This document shows, in pieces, positions 42,566 to 48,912 of a stretch of 64,000 nt of DNA (its first letter is position 1; each line of letters starts with the position of its first letter). A program made the position numbers and the translations under genes. The notes below the pieces were generated by a model. It did no database searches. It was not told the origin of the DNA and saw only the letters and a program-made list of their open reading frames with translations. Origin of the DNA: Butyrivibrio sp. X503 (GTDB lineage Bacteria > Bacillota > Clostridia > Lachnospirales > Lachnospiraceae); contig NZ_RAIQ01000004.1 in the NCBI RefSeq assembly GCF_003625475.1, forward strand, positions 1 to 64,000, given 5' to 3'.

Positions 42566-43009
42566 TCAATATTTTTTTCTTAACTGATAGTACACTCCGA
42601 TACCAATAACGTACTGCAGGATCATCAAACCAACCAAATACAGCACAATGATCTTGTGATCGATGATCATTCCTGCTTTTCCAAGAATAGCGAATAACAC
42701 CACAGAAAAACATAATATATAAAGCCCGATGTTATAAGCAATCCTGCCTGATCTGTCGCGTAGCTTCTCATTTAGTTCATCATGAGCATTGATTTCTTTC
42801 TGCTCAAGGCTCTCTTGATACCTCTCCTGATTCTTGGGAACAGACAAATAAAAATGCTTAATGAGTATTCCAATGCCGGGGCCTAAAGCTCCTCCGGCGA
42901 GTCCCCATAACAAACCATCAAACGCACTCTTTGTAAAAATTGCAGCTATTACTAAGCATATGCCTACAAGCACCAATATTATACCCTTATTCAGATAGCT
43001 CTTATTCAT
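42566..43009 (-). CDS. Four-helix membrane protein paired with an XRE regulator
   Basis: About 147 residues from ATG 43009 (GGGAGG seven bases upstream); a GTG three codons earlier is less likely. Hydrophobic segments lie at about 9-27, 29-47, 90-110 and 118-138, and a charged cytoplasmic loop (ERYQESLEQKEINAHDELNEK) lies between the two pairs. Its start overlaps the XRE gene end by 8 bp. Pairs of a short XRE regulator and a four-helix membrane protein are common in Firmicutes, but this protein's function is unknown. It would be under the same autoregulated promoter. Confidence 0.78.
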   Translation of the reverse strand: MNKSYLNKGIILVLVGICLVIAAIFTKSAFDGLLWGLAGGALGPGIGILIKHFYLSVPKNQERYQESLEQKEINAHDELNEKLRDRSGRIAYNIGLYILCFSVVLFAILGKAGMIIDHKIIVLYLVGLMILQYVIGIGVYYQLRKKY

Positions 43010-43211
43010 TGTTGTCACCTCCCTTATGAATAAAGATTTCTTCTATTGTCATGCCGAAAAAATCAGCAATATCAAATGCTAGCTCAAGGGACGGATTATA
43101 CTTCCCGTTCTCAATTGAACTGACCGTCTGCCTGGAAACACGGATCGCTTTGGCAAATTCATCCTGATTTAGACCACGTTCCTTGCGCAGCTTTTCTACA
43201 ATGTTTTCCAA
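43002..43211 (-). CDS. XRE-family transcriptional regulator (short HTH protein), TTG start
   Basis: 69 residues from TTG 43211, chosen because GGAGGAG lies six bases upstream; an alternative TTG at 43238 has nothing comparable and falls in an operator-like repeat. Almost the whole protein is the five-helix Cro/C1 fold (KLRKERGLNQDEFAKAIRVS, RQTVSSIENGKYNPSLELAF), ending FFGMTIEEIFIHK. It is of the YozG/YgzD-like group. Two copies of an 18-bp site flank its promoter, so it very likely represses its own operon, which includes the downstream membrane protein gene. Confidence 0.9.
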   Translation of the reverse strand: MENIVEKLRKERGLNQDEFAKAIRVSRQTVSSIENGKYNPSLELAFDIADFFGMTIEEIFIHKGGDNNE

Positions 43212-43232
43212 CTCATCTCCTCCAATATTTTT

Positions 43233-43297
43233 TGACAAGTTTCCTTTACGTTTTAGAATATAACATGATGGCGTGTTTGTGTCAAGGTTCCTTTACA
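43233..43297 (-). promoter_or_regulatory. Promoter with two operator-like repeats in front of the XRE gene
   Basis: On the minus strand: -35 TTGACA (43280-43285), 17 bp, -10 TATATT (43257-43262). One 18-bp site TGTAAAGGAACCTTGACA (43280-43297) covers the -35 and is itself a near-perfect palindrome. A second copy with four differences (CGTAAAGGAAACTTGTCA, 43233-43250) lies between the -10 and the start codon. The layout fits autorepression by the XRE protein. Confidence 0.8.
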
Positions 43298-43308
43298 TTT
43301 TTTTGATA

Positions 43309-43361
43309 TAAAAAACAGCCTTTCGAAATGGGCGCGATTTCATACCCAGATTTAAAGGCTG
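43309..43361 (-). terminator. Intrinsic terminator of the AbiE-type toxin-antitoxin operon
   Basis: Stem CAGCCTTT (43316-43323) with AAAGGCTG (43354-43361), a long loop of about 30 bases, and TTTTTTATATC on the minus strand. It starts 6 bp after the toxin stop codon. Confidence 0.72.
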
Positions 43362-43366
43362 CTGAA

Positions 43367-44275
43367 TCATTTTTTATACTCGAATACATCCATATCTGCT
43401 ATAACTGCTATTCCACTTTGAATTGCTTCATTATACGATACATCCTCATAAAGCAACCTCTTAGTGATATTATTGTAATCAGATTCGTAGAACCTGCTAT
43501 CTATAATCTCATGGAGCATTGAAGGAATGTTATGCTCAAGCTGTGCAGAAGGATTGTTTTTAGATAACATCCTATCATCTCTGACATCATCTATAAGCTC
43601 ATCAAGTTCCTTACCCATTTCAATATGAGGAAGTATTTTAGCTATATCATATAGATGTCTGGAATCTCTATCCTGCATATCCTTAATTCTATAATCACAT
43701 ATAGCAAAAACCTTATCTACAAATGTTCTTTCTAAAGATTGAATGTTCATCGTTACTAATGCAGCATCAAAAGGAATTGGCAAAGTGATCCCATTCTTTT
43801 GGCAGAAGTCTCCAACAAAGCTTTTTACTACATGTTTTTCAACAGGATATACTGTCTGATATAAACTTGTTTCCACTATCAGTTCAAGAGGAATATCACT
43901 AAAGAGAGATTCATACTCATACACATATTTGTTATAGCTATGCCTAGACTGTATATTCTCCGGATTATCCAACACCATTCCCAGACCATCTGCAATTCTC
44001 TCTATTTCAGCTTTAATCTGTCTTTTTTCAAATTCTGTAGGTTTCAGATTCATAGATAAATCAATATCTTCAGAAAATCTATCAATCAGGCCATATCCTT
44101 TTGAAAGTGATGTACCACCCTTAAATACAAATGGAAGTTCTGTTTGAGATAATTCAAGCAGAAACATCGATTGTATTGTATCTTTTTCTATCATCTGCGG
44201 AGTTCTGTTCACCTCACGAGATACGGTTTCTATTATCTCCTTCCATTCCTGTTTGAGTCCCTTAAACCAGCTCAC
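43367..44275 (-). CDS. AbiEii-type nucleotidyltransferase toxin
   Basis: 302 residues from GTG 44275, which has GGAGG eight bases upstream inside the antitoxin gene. The nucleotidyltransferase core is FVFKGGTSLSKGYGLIDRF, with Gly53-Gly54-Thr-Ser and Asp70-x-Asp72 (SEDIDLSM). Downstream, LERTFVDKVFAICDYRIKDM and SRHLYDIAKIL are conserved in the AbiEii/MenT-like family. Characterised relatives transfer nucleotides to tRNA acceptor stems and stop growth after phage infection. It overlaps the putative antitoxin gene by 14 bp, as expected for AbiE pairs. It is the last gene before a terminator. Function in phage defence here is inferred from family and arrangement. Confidence 0.92.
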   Translation of the reverse strand: MSWFKGLKQEWKEIIETVSREVNRTPQMIEKDTIQSMFLLELSQTELPFVFKGGTSLSKGYGLIDRFSEDIDLSMNLKPTEFEKRQIKAEIERIADGLGMVLDNPENIQSRHSYNKYVYEYESLFSDIPLELIVETSLYQTVYPVEKHVVKSFVGDFCQKNGITLPIPFDAALVTMNIQSLERTFVDKVFAICDYRIKDMQDRDSRHLYDIAKILPHIEMGKELDELIDDVRDDRMLSKNNPSAQLEHNIPSMLHEIIDSRFYESDYNNITKRLLYEDVSYNEAIQSGIAVIADMDVFEYKK

Positions 44276-44879
44276 GCATCAAGCCTCCTTCATAAATGTT
44301 TCTATATACTTTGTCTGGATAAAACGGAAGGTACTCTTTAACAACAGAAAAGTCCAAGCCTAGGGTTTTCACATACTTTTTCAGTTTTTTTAATAGTTCA
44401 GTTCCTTTGATTTCACTGTATTTATCAATATTAGTCATTAGATCAAGAAACTGTAATGCTGATTTATTCCGTTCGGTAACTGTTTCCACAGGTTTATAAA
44501 CTATAATTGTATTGCCGTCAAAATCCAGCTTTCTCTGCTTAGTAGTAGCCTCATTGCTACAAATTTCATAGCATGATGGAATTTGCGTAGTAAAACCATA
44601 CTTGTTAGCTAATTGAAGCCCTGTAATATAACCTGAAACTACTCCATCTGCATTTAGATACTTTTTATCTATATACTTGTCAACAGAGATTCTTCCTTTT
44701 GTGCCAAGTATAGTGACATAAGGCAAGTAATATACTCCGTTATACAGTCTTTCCAGCTTACCCTCGTCTACAAGCTTTTTCATCTCCTGCCGAAGATAAT
44801 CCTTGGATTTTCCTGGTAGTTCATCTATAAAAATAGGTTCCCCATCTGTAAAATTTTCAATGATATAATCAATTACCAT
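44262..44879 (-). CDS. AbiEi-like antitoxin with winged-helix N-terminus
   Basis: 205 residues. The N-terminal 60 residues (IDELPGKSKDYLRQEMKKLV, then GKLERLYNGVYYLP) form the winged helix of AbiEi-type antitoxins, which bind operator DNA and repress the operon. The remaining part, including VSGYITGLQLANKYGFTTQIP, matches the C-terminal domain that counters the toxin. It belongs to the AbiEi/DUF6088-like group. It overlaps the toxin gene by 14 bp. ATG 44879 has GAGGCAC upstream and a consensus-like promoter 40-70 bp further up. In type IV systems toxin and antitoxin do not need to bind each other. Confidence 0.88.
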   Translation of the reverse strand: MVIDYIIENFTDGEPIFIDELPGKSKDYLRQEMKKLVDEGKLERLYNGVYYLPYVTILGTKGRISVDKYIDKKYLNADGVVSGYITGLQLANKYGFTTQIPSCYEICSNEATTKQRKLDFDGNTIIVYKPVETVTERNKSALQFLDLMTNIDKYSEIKGTELLKKLKKYVKTLGLDFSVVKEYLPFYPDKVYRNIYEGGLMRELV

Positions 44880-44919
44880 AGTTGTGCCTCATATATTTGA
44901 AATCATTGTTTTCACTTTT

Positions 44920-44948
44920 ATAATACAACTATATCATCAATATTTCAA
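44920..44948 (-). promoter_or_regulatory. Promoter of the AbiE-type operon
   Basis: On the minus strand -35 TTGAAA (44943-44948) and -10 TATTAT (44920-44925) are 17 bp apart, about 40 bp upstream of the antitoxin start. It faces away from the MarR promoter located about 110 bp to the right. Confidence 0.6.
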
Positions 44949-45038
44949 GCAAACAAAAAATTCGGCACCGATACTAGATAGCATCAATCTCCTCATTTTT
45001 TGCATAAACTTTATAATTTATAATAATGTAAATTTTGT

Positions 45039-45082
45039 TGTTTATGTAAACAGTTGACATTTGCAACTAAATTCTATATGCT
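45039..45082 (+). promoter_or_regulatory. Promoter and operator-like palindrome of the marR-acetyltransferase operon
   Basis: Plus strand: -35 TTGACA (45054-45059), 17 bp, -10 TATGCT (45077-45082), 23 bp before ATG 45105. A perfect 14-bp inverted repeat TGTTTA-TG-TAAACA (45039-45052) touches the -35, and GTTG...CAAC (45053-45067) overlaps it. Both are plausible MarR operators. Confidence 0.7.
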
Positions 45083-45104
45083 ATTCTTCAACAGGAGGAG
45101 CCAT

Positions 45105-45581
45105 ATGGATAAAGTAAAGCTATTTCGTGAATACACACGAGAGCTGGAACGCAATCTGGAAAACATGAATCAATCCGATTGCAGCCAGTGCAACATCAAT
45201 ACTCTGCAGTGTTTTCTTGTAGTAGAGATCGGACGACAACCGGGCATATGCATCAAAGACTTAGCCCGGACTCTTAAGCTTGATAAAAGTGGTATCAGCC
45301 GCGCTATAGAAGAACTTGTGCAAAAAGGCTTTGTACTGCGTGAGCCTTCTAAAAAAGATCGCCGAAGCGTCGTTTTATCGCTGACCAAAGATGGCGAAGC
45401 CAGATTCAACAAAATTGAAAATGATATGTATGATAAGTTCAAAAAAGTGTTCTCATACATTGAAAAAGATAAACAGAATATGGTTTTAGAGGCTTTGCAG
45501 CTTTATAATGCTGCATGCTTAAAAGCAGAGAATAAATGTTGTAAAACGGAGGAGAATTGTTGTGATAAGAAAAATGCTTGA
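45105..45581 (+). CDS. MarR-family regulator with unusual cysteine clusters
   Basis: 158 residues from ATG 45105 (AGGAGG just upstream; the longer open frame from 45054 starts inside the promoter). The winged helix is clear (GICIKDLARTLKLDKSGISR, AIEELVQKGFVLREPSKKDR, RSVVLSLT). Nine Cys are present: Cys26, 29, 36 and 49 near the dimer/effector region and Cys138, 145, 146, 152 and 153 in a short C-terminal tail with two CC pairs. That pattern suggests a thiol-reactive effector such as As(III), other metalloids or redox stress. It overlaps an ArsN1-like acetyltransferase gene by 20 bp on the plus strand, opposite to nearly everything else here. Confidence 0.88.
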   Translation: MDKVKLFREYTRELERNLENMNQSDCSQCNINTLQCFLVVEIGRQPGICIKDLARTLKLDKSGISRAIEELVQKGFVLREPSKKDRRSVVLSLTKDGEARFNKIENDMYDKFKKVFSYIEKDKQNMVLEALQLYNAACLKAENKCCKTEENCCDKKNA

Positions 45582-46038
45582 TACGGATTGGACTAGAGTA
45601 GCTGATATCTATAAACAGGGTTTGGACAGTGGTATCGCCACATTCAACACCGAATGTCCCAGCTTTGAAGAATGGGATAAAAGTCATATCAAGGAATGTA
45701 GATATGTCTATGAAGAAGACGGTATGGTTGTTGGCTGGATATCTATAAGTCCCACTTCCAGTCGTTGCGTCTACAAAGGTGCAGTTGAAATGAGTGTTTA
45801 CATTGATTCTGCGCATAAGGGAAAAGGCATCGGGACGGCTCTTGTAAATCATCTTATCAGCGAGAGTCAAAAGCTTGGATACTGGAGCATCTATTCTGCA
45901 ATAATCTCCGTCAACAAAGCCAGCATTGCTCTCCACAAGAAATGTGGTTTTAGGGAAATCGGTTACAGAGAACGTATTGCTAAAGACAAATTCGGAGACT
46001 GGCAGAATACAACACTTATGGAATATAGAGCATCGTGA
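45562..46038 (+). CDS. GNAT acetyltransferase, ArsN1/phosphinothricin acetyltransferase-like
   Basis: 158 residues from GTG 45562, with GGAGGAG eight bases upstream; an ATG four codons later is the alternative. The opening DTDWTRVADIYKQGLDSGIA-TFNTECPSFEEW and the core MSVYIDSAHKGKGIGTALVN, then NKASIALHKKCGFREIGYRE, match the PAT/ArsN1 branch, whose members acetylate phosphinothricin, arsinothricin or methionine sulfoximine. Arsinothricin is an organoarsenical antibiotic, and the Cys-rich MarR encoded in front makes an arsenical plausible. No ars gene lies in the window, so the substrate stays open. Its last codons form one arm of the terminator. Confidence 0.85.
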   Translation: MIRKMLDTDWTRVADIYKQGLDSGIATFNTECPSFEEWDKSHIKECRYVYEEDGMVVGWISISPTSSRCVYKGAVEMSVYIDSAHKGKGIGTALVNHLISESQKLGYWSIYSAIISVNKASIALHKKCGFREIGYRERIAKDKFGDWQNTTLMEYRAS

Positions 46039-46060
46039 CACTTTGTCACGATGCTTATGT
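46030..46060 (+). terminator. Hairpin terminator of the marR-acetyltransferase operon
   Basis: A perfect 11-bp stem, GCATCGTGACA (46030-46040) and TGTCACGATGC (46044-46054), with a 3-base loop, then TTATGTAATT. The stop codon TGA (46036-46038) lies inside the left arm. The U-tract is weak, so efficiency is uncertain. Confidence 0.7.
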
Positions 46061-46118
46061 AATTATCGTTGACAATTCCAAAAAGTGCCCTTACCATAAA
46101 ACTTAAGAAATGGGTTTT

Positions 46119-46322
46119 TTACTGAGTAAAGTCTTCGGACTGGAAAAGGTCGCTCGTTTCTTTTTTTATGTTCATTATGTCATATAGATACTTCTTTCCA
46201 TCCTTTGCATGTCGCAATATCATCGCCACATGATAAACATTATACCTTTCAAGTTCTCCGGATGAACCATATTTGTTGCTGTATTTATTAGTCCTGGTAG
46301 TCTGTCTGTGTTGCTTGTTGCT
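46119..46322 (-). pseudogene. Decayed C-terminal fragment of a larger protein, probably a polymorphic-toxin or phage-type protein
   Basis: An open stretch of about 67 codons between stops, without a start or ribosome binding site, reads ...KYGSSGELERYNVYHVAMIL, RHAKDGKKYLYDIMNIKKE, TSDLFQSEDFTQ. Its charged, strongly protein-like composition (H-A-K-D-G-K-K-Y-L-Y-D-I) resembles the very C-terminus of large polyvalent or toxin proteins of Clostridia, in which the tail follows a nuclease domain. It lies directly downstream of an immunity-like gene, consistent with a toxin module reduced to its tail. Identity is inferred from style and context, not from a recognised domain. Confidence 0.5.
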
Positions 46323-46326
46323 TTAT

Positions 46327-46812
46327 TCATACAAATCTATTGTATCCTATAGCATGCCTGAAATTTGGATTCTTATGCTCTACAGCATATACCTCGCTCA
46401 TGTCCTCTTCTATGCTGTAGAATAATCCATAATCCCCCAAAAACTCTAAAACCACACCACCATAAGAGTTGGAAACATTTACATCATCAAAAGAATACCT
46501 TCCTATTGTCCAGCTGCATGTTCCACAAAGCCACCTGTTCTCAACATTATTATCATGCTCCAGACTTGTAACGAATCCATAATCGCCTCTATAGAAGCGT
46601 TTTATAAACTTCAGGAGTTCCTCTTCCATCTTGTCATTATTTTCAAGCCATTTTTCCAACCTGCCATAAGCATATATGTCTGAGAGTCTATAGAAAAAAC
46701 CCGCAAATCCATGAACCTTATCCGGTTCCTTGATACCATATCCTCTCTGGCAATCTTTATACACTTCCTCATAAGTGCGTTTTCTTGAATCATCATGATA
46801 TATAAGCTTCAT
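46327..46812 (-). CDS. Orphan immunity-like protein
   Basis: 161 residues, acidic and aromatic-rich, with no signal peptide, membrane segment or catalytic motif. Examples are VHGFAGFFYRLSDIYAYGRL and GGVVLEFLGDYGLFYSIEED. Size, composition and position right upstream of a toxin-tail remnant resemble immunity proteins of polymorphic toxin systems. I do not recognise a named family. ATG 46812 has AAAGGAGG. A terminator lies between this gene and the next one upstream, so it needs read-through or a promoter inside the short gap. Confidence 0.62.
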   Translation of the reverse strand: MKLIYHDDSRKRTYEEVYKDCQRGYGIKEPDKVHGFAGFFYRLSDIYAYGRLEKWLENNDKMEEELLKFIKRFYRGDYGFVTSLEHDNNVENRWLCGTCSWTIGRYSFDDVNVSNSYGGVVLEFLGDYGLFYSIEEDMSEVYAVEHKNPNFRHAIGYNRFV

Positions 46813-46841
46813 TGCTTATTCCTCCTTTTATGAAAATTCCC

Positions 46842-46870
46842 ATAAAAAGAGGCCCATCGACTGATGAGCC
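46842..46870 (-). terminator. Intrinsic terminator between two immunity-like genes
   Basis: Stem GGCTCATC (46863-46870 on minus) with GATGGGCC (46851-46858), one G-T pair, a 4-base loop, then TCTTTTTATG. The rest of the gap 46871-47033 has no gene with a start; a 27-codon open stretch there is too weak to call. Confidence 0.7.
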
Positions 46871-47033
46871 ACGCTTACTTATAAGGCCCATCATACAAGC
46901 ATTCGCACCTTGCTATAAACAGTAGGTTGCGGAAGGGTCATTGAGCTTGTCTCTCGCCTTCTCTTTATGGTGATTACATATTATCAAATTGAAGAATCAA
47001 AAGTCCATTAAATAAACATAAATTCTACTCTGC

Positions 47034-47534
47034 TTAGAAGAAACAGTGATGCGGTGTCCAACTCACTTCGTTTTCCTGTATAAGATTCCTTAATTGTTCA
47101 AGTTTCTCAGAAATCTCATTCCTACGCTCAATTATCATGGCCCGTGTTTCCTGCGCTTCTTCGTCATCATCATCGTCAGCAGGATCATGCAAATCCCATC
47201 TAACCCACTCTTCCAGATCAGAACTAATGTCATGGTATAAGGCTCTGCAAAAATCAATCATGGAGAGATCTACTCCAAACAAATCTTTATAGTCATTCTT
47301 CTCACCCCAGCCACCATCTGCTTCAAAAACTACATAGCATGTATAATAACTTACTAAACATACCATCCTTCCGGGTTCACAGTAACCATGCACAGCAAAT
47401 GGTGCCAACGTCTGTAACCCATGAATAGCTTGATCAAGCCATTCATAAGCAACATCAGTAAGATAGCTCAAACTGTATGCGTGATCATCACATATTTGAA
47501 ATTCACTCCATCCATAATCAGGCTTACTAAGCAT
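47034..47534 (-). CDS. Hypothetical cytoplasmic protein, immunity-like
   Basis: 166 residues. An aromatic and Cys-containing N-terminal domain (YGWSEFQICDDHAYSLSYL; MVCLVSYYTCYVVFEADGGW) is followed by an acidic linker with a run of five Asp (PADDDDDEEAQE). A C-terminal helix, probably coiled coil (RRNEISEKLEQLRNLIQ), completes it. No enzyme motif is visible. AAAGGAGA precedes ATG 47534. It lies 18 bp after the next upstream gene, so the two are one unit. Similar size and acidity to its neighbours suggests another orphan immunity protein, but this is contextual. Confidence 0.6.
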   Translation of the reverse strand: MLSKPDYGWSEFQICDDHAYSLSYLTDVAYEWLDQAIHGLQTLAPFAVHGYCEPGRMVCLVSYYTCYVVFEADGGWGEKNDYKDLFGVDLSMIDFCRALYHDISSDLEEWVRWDLHDPADDDDDEEAQETRAMIIERRNEISEKLEQLRNLIQENEVSWTPHHCFF

Positions 47535-47552
47535 ATAGCTGGTCTCCTTTCA

Positions 47553-47858
47553 TTAATCTGGCATACCTGCATAGAACATTTCATATGCCCCTAACTCATA
47601 CATTCTATCTATTAGTTCATCCTTAATTATCGCAAGTACCTCACCAGAGCAATCAAGCATTCCTGGAAAGATGCTATAGGACTTTCCTTCATATGAGTAA
47701 AATAATTCAGAACCCTTATCAAACCAACAAGGTTGTGGAATTTCTTGTGCCTTTACCGTGAACTCTTTCAAAAGTTCATCAAACACAGCCGGATGTCCTG
47801 GCTGTATTTTGTCGTTGTAATACTGAGGAGCCAAGTATCCTATGCATTTTTCTTTCAT
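47553..47858 (-). CDS. Hypothetical small cytoplasmic protein
   Basis: 101 residues, acidic and aromatic, with segments GYLAPQYYNDKIQPGHPAVF, PQPCWFDKGSELFYSYEGKS and GMLDCSGEVLAIIKDELIDR. There is no membrane segment and no known motif. AAAGGAG lies at a normal distance before ATG 47858. It is the first gene of a two-gene unit with the 166-residue protein gene. An immunity or antitoxin role is possible from the surrounding island only. Confidence 0.58.
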   Translation of the reverse strand: MKEKCIGYLAPQYYNDKIQPGHPAVFDELLKEFTVKAQEIPQPCWFDKGSELFYSYEGKSYSIFPGMLDCSGEVLAIIKDELIDRMYELGAYEMFYAGMPD

Positions 47859-48078
47859 AATAGACCACTCCTTTCTTGATCAGTTCTTCCCTTCGATTCT
47901 ATCTTACTACAAATATATGGGTTATAATCCGGACAGCACAAGCCGGCTTATAGTCTGCATTTCTTTTGAGCCCCAAAAAGCTATCGTTAAACTGTATTCA
48001 CTTTTCAAATCCAACAGGTCCGACGTCTCGACTCTAGCGTGGTCCAATTCCCATACACTTTCGAAAGAGCATAAAAAT

Positions 48079-48134
48079 AACGGTCCGCTTCGACTTGCTA
48101 ACACTTTTTAACGTTAGCTACAAAGCGCACCGTT
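48079..48134. repeat. Long imperfect hairpin element
   Basis: AACGGTCCGCTT (48079-48090) pairs with AAGCGCACCGTT (48123-48134) with one mismatch. An inner pair GCTAAC (48097-48102)/GTTAGC (48113-48118) closes a 10-base loop. The same AACGGTCC word occurs on the minus strand beside rlmD (near 52.40 and 52.66 kb). Confidence 0.6.
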
Positions 48135-48155
48135 AAGCCACTTACGTTTTTATAT

Positions 48156-48200
48156 TCAACTGTGTTCAACCTTTGTCAGCAAAACCACCGTCTCAACATG
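48156..48200 (-). pseudogene. Remnant of the 3' end of an rlmD/rumA-type gene
   Basis: The minus strand encodes HVETVVLLTKVEHS followed by TGA. This is the highly conserved C-terminal signature of 23S rRNA (uracil-5)-methyltransferases; the intact gene at 52.7-54.1 kb ends HVETVVLLAKVE. Upstream codons do not continue into a recognisable methyltransferase, so only the tail remains. Confidence 0.6.
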
Positions 48201-48247
48201 GCAGCCAGCAGCTCTAAAGCACGATAAATACTGGCTTTGAACACATT

Positions 48248-48427
48248 TCACCTTTTAACGATAGGCCTTAAAATAAACCCAGTTTTGAAACCACCATAAA
48301 GTTCCGTTTCTTCAATATAAGCCTTTTCTTCACCTGCCGCTGTATTAGTATGTTCTTTTTCATATCCTTTATAAAAGTCCATTCTTACCTTGATAATATT
48401 CGGAAGACTAATATCTCTTACTTTCAT
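48248..48427 (-). CDS. Small hypothetical protein (59 residues)
   Basis: ATG 48427, with TGGAGATAG upstream, to TGA at 48248-48250. The sequence is protein-like and polar: MKVRDISLPNIIKVRMDFYK, then GYEKEHTNTAAGEEKAYIEE, then TELYGGFKTGFILRPIVKR. No TM segment is present. It starts 17 bp after the stop of the 103-residue immunity-like gene and should share its transcript. It could be a second immunity component or the truncated start of a longer protein whose 3' part was lost into the repeat-rich DNA that follows. No family recognised. Confidence 0.5.
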   Translation of the reverse strand: MKVRDISLPNIIKVRMDFYKGYEKEHTNTAAGEEKAYIEETELYGGFKTGFILRPIVKR

Positions 48428-48444
48428 TTTTCTATCTCCAGTGT

Positions 48445-48756
48445 TTAGATATAATCAACATCTGTTCTGTAGCCGTAAACTGTAGCAACTCCATTTTCAA
48501 CTGTTCCGGGAACATGGATCCTTTTAAGACATTCCATAACATAAGTTTTATTTTCCGGCGTCAGCTGAATCTGAAGATATTCAATCTTGTCCCAATCCCT
48601 TGGTTCACAACCAAAATGAGTCCATGTTCCGTCCCAATTACTCAAGCAGCCGGTCTCTGTGTCTTTTGTTCTCCAGCTTATGAGTGGAGCATCCTTTATT
48701 AGTTCATTATCATAGTAAAAAGCTCTGAATATCTCATTCCACTTTGTATTGTTCAT
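48445..48756 (-). CDS. Small immunity-like protein
   Basis: 103 residues, beginning MNNTKWNEIFRAFYYDNELI and containing LISWRTKDTETGCLSNWDGT and WTHFGCEPRDWDKIEYLQIQ. The opening helix NxxKWxEIFxAFY and the following WRT strand resemble small SMI1/SUKH-unrelated immunity proteins (DUF6678-like) found in orphan immunity arrays. I give that family only tentatively. ATG 48756 has AAGGGCGG upstream. It lies between a nucleotidyltransferase remnant and the 59-residue protein gene, with no toxin gene attached. Confidence 0.6.
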   Translation of the reverse strand: MNNTKWNEIFRAFYYDNELIKDAPLISWRTKDTETGCLSNWDGTWTHFGCEPRDWDKIEYLQIQLTPENKTYVMECLKRIHVPGTVENGVATVYGYRTDVDYI

Positions 48757-48802
48757 TGTTCTACCGCCCTTTATGGTAATTCCTTCTTTGCCAGCAATGA
48801 CT

Positions 48803-48880
48803 TTATGTACTCGCTTCGGCTTCCATTAATATGTCTTTTGAGCGGTTTACGAATTCGGTTAGTATTTCATTTATGTCCAT
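48803..48880 (-). pseudogene. N-terminal remnant of an aminoglycoside nucleotidyltransferase gene
   Basis: 25 codons from an ATG at 48880 read MDINEILTEFVNRSKDILME, then AEAST and a stop. This matches the first 18 residues of the intact nucleotidyltransferase at 40.9-41.6 kb (MNTILTQFVDRSKDILKE) with conservative changes, and then the match is lost. It retains a ribosome-binding-site-like GATAGGA. The rest of the gene has been replaced by the immunity-like gene region. Confidence 0.7.
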
Positions 48881-48912
48881 TTTTAATCCTATCTTGATTG
48901 ATGACTTTATAT

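Larger units (their letters stand above)
47859..48247. other. Gene-poor stretch with hairpin element and rlmD-tail remnant
   Basis: No credible complete gene. It contains a long imperfect hairpin (48079-48134), a remnant of the 3' end of an rlmD-type gene (48156-48200), and at about 48040 a second possible tail remnant reading D-H-A-R-V-E-T on the minus strand. A 60-codon open frame there (47922-48104) has no ribosome binding site and overlaps the hairpin, so I do not call it. Confidence 0.6.

Noticed and set aside
46913..46996. 27-codon open stretch on the minus strand ending K-A-R-D-K-L-N-D-P-S-A-T-Y-C-L, possible toxin or gene-tail remnant
   Set aside because: Protein-like in style but too short, without start or ribosome binding site, and no family recognised.
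47922..48104. 60-codon open frame on the minus strand in the repeat-rich gap
   Set aside because: No ribosome binding site, overlaps a long hairpin element and resembles repeat-derived sequence.
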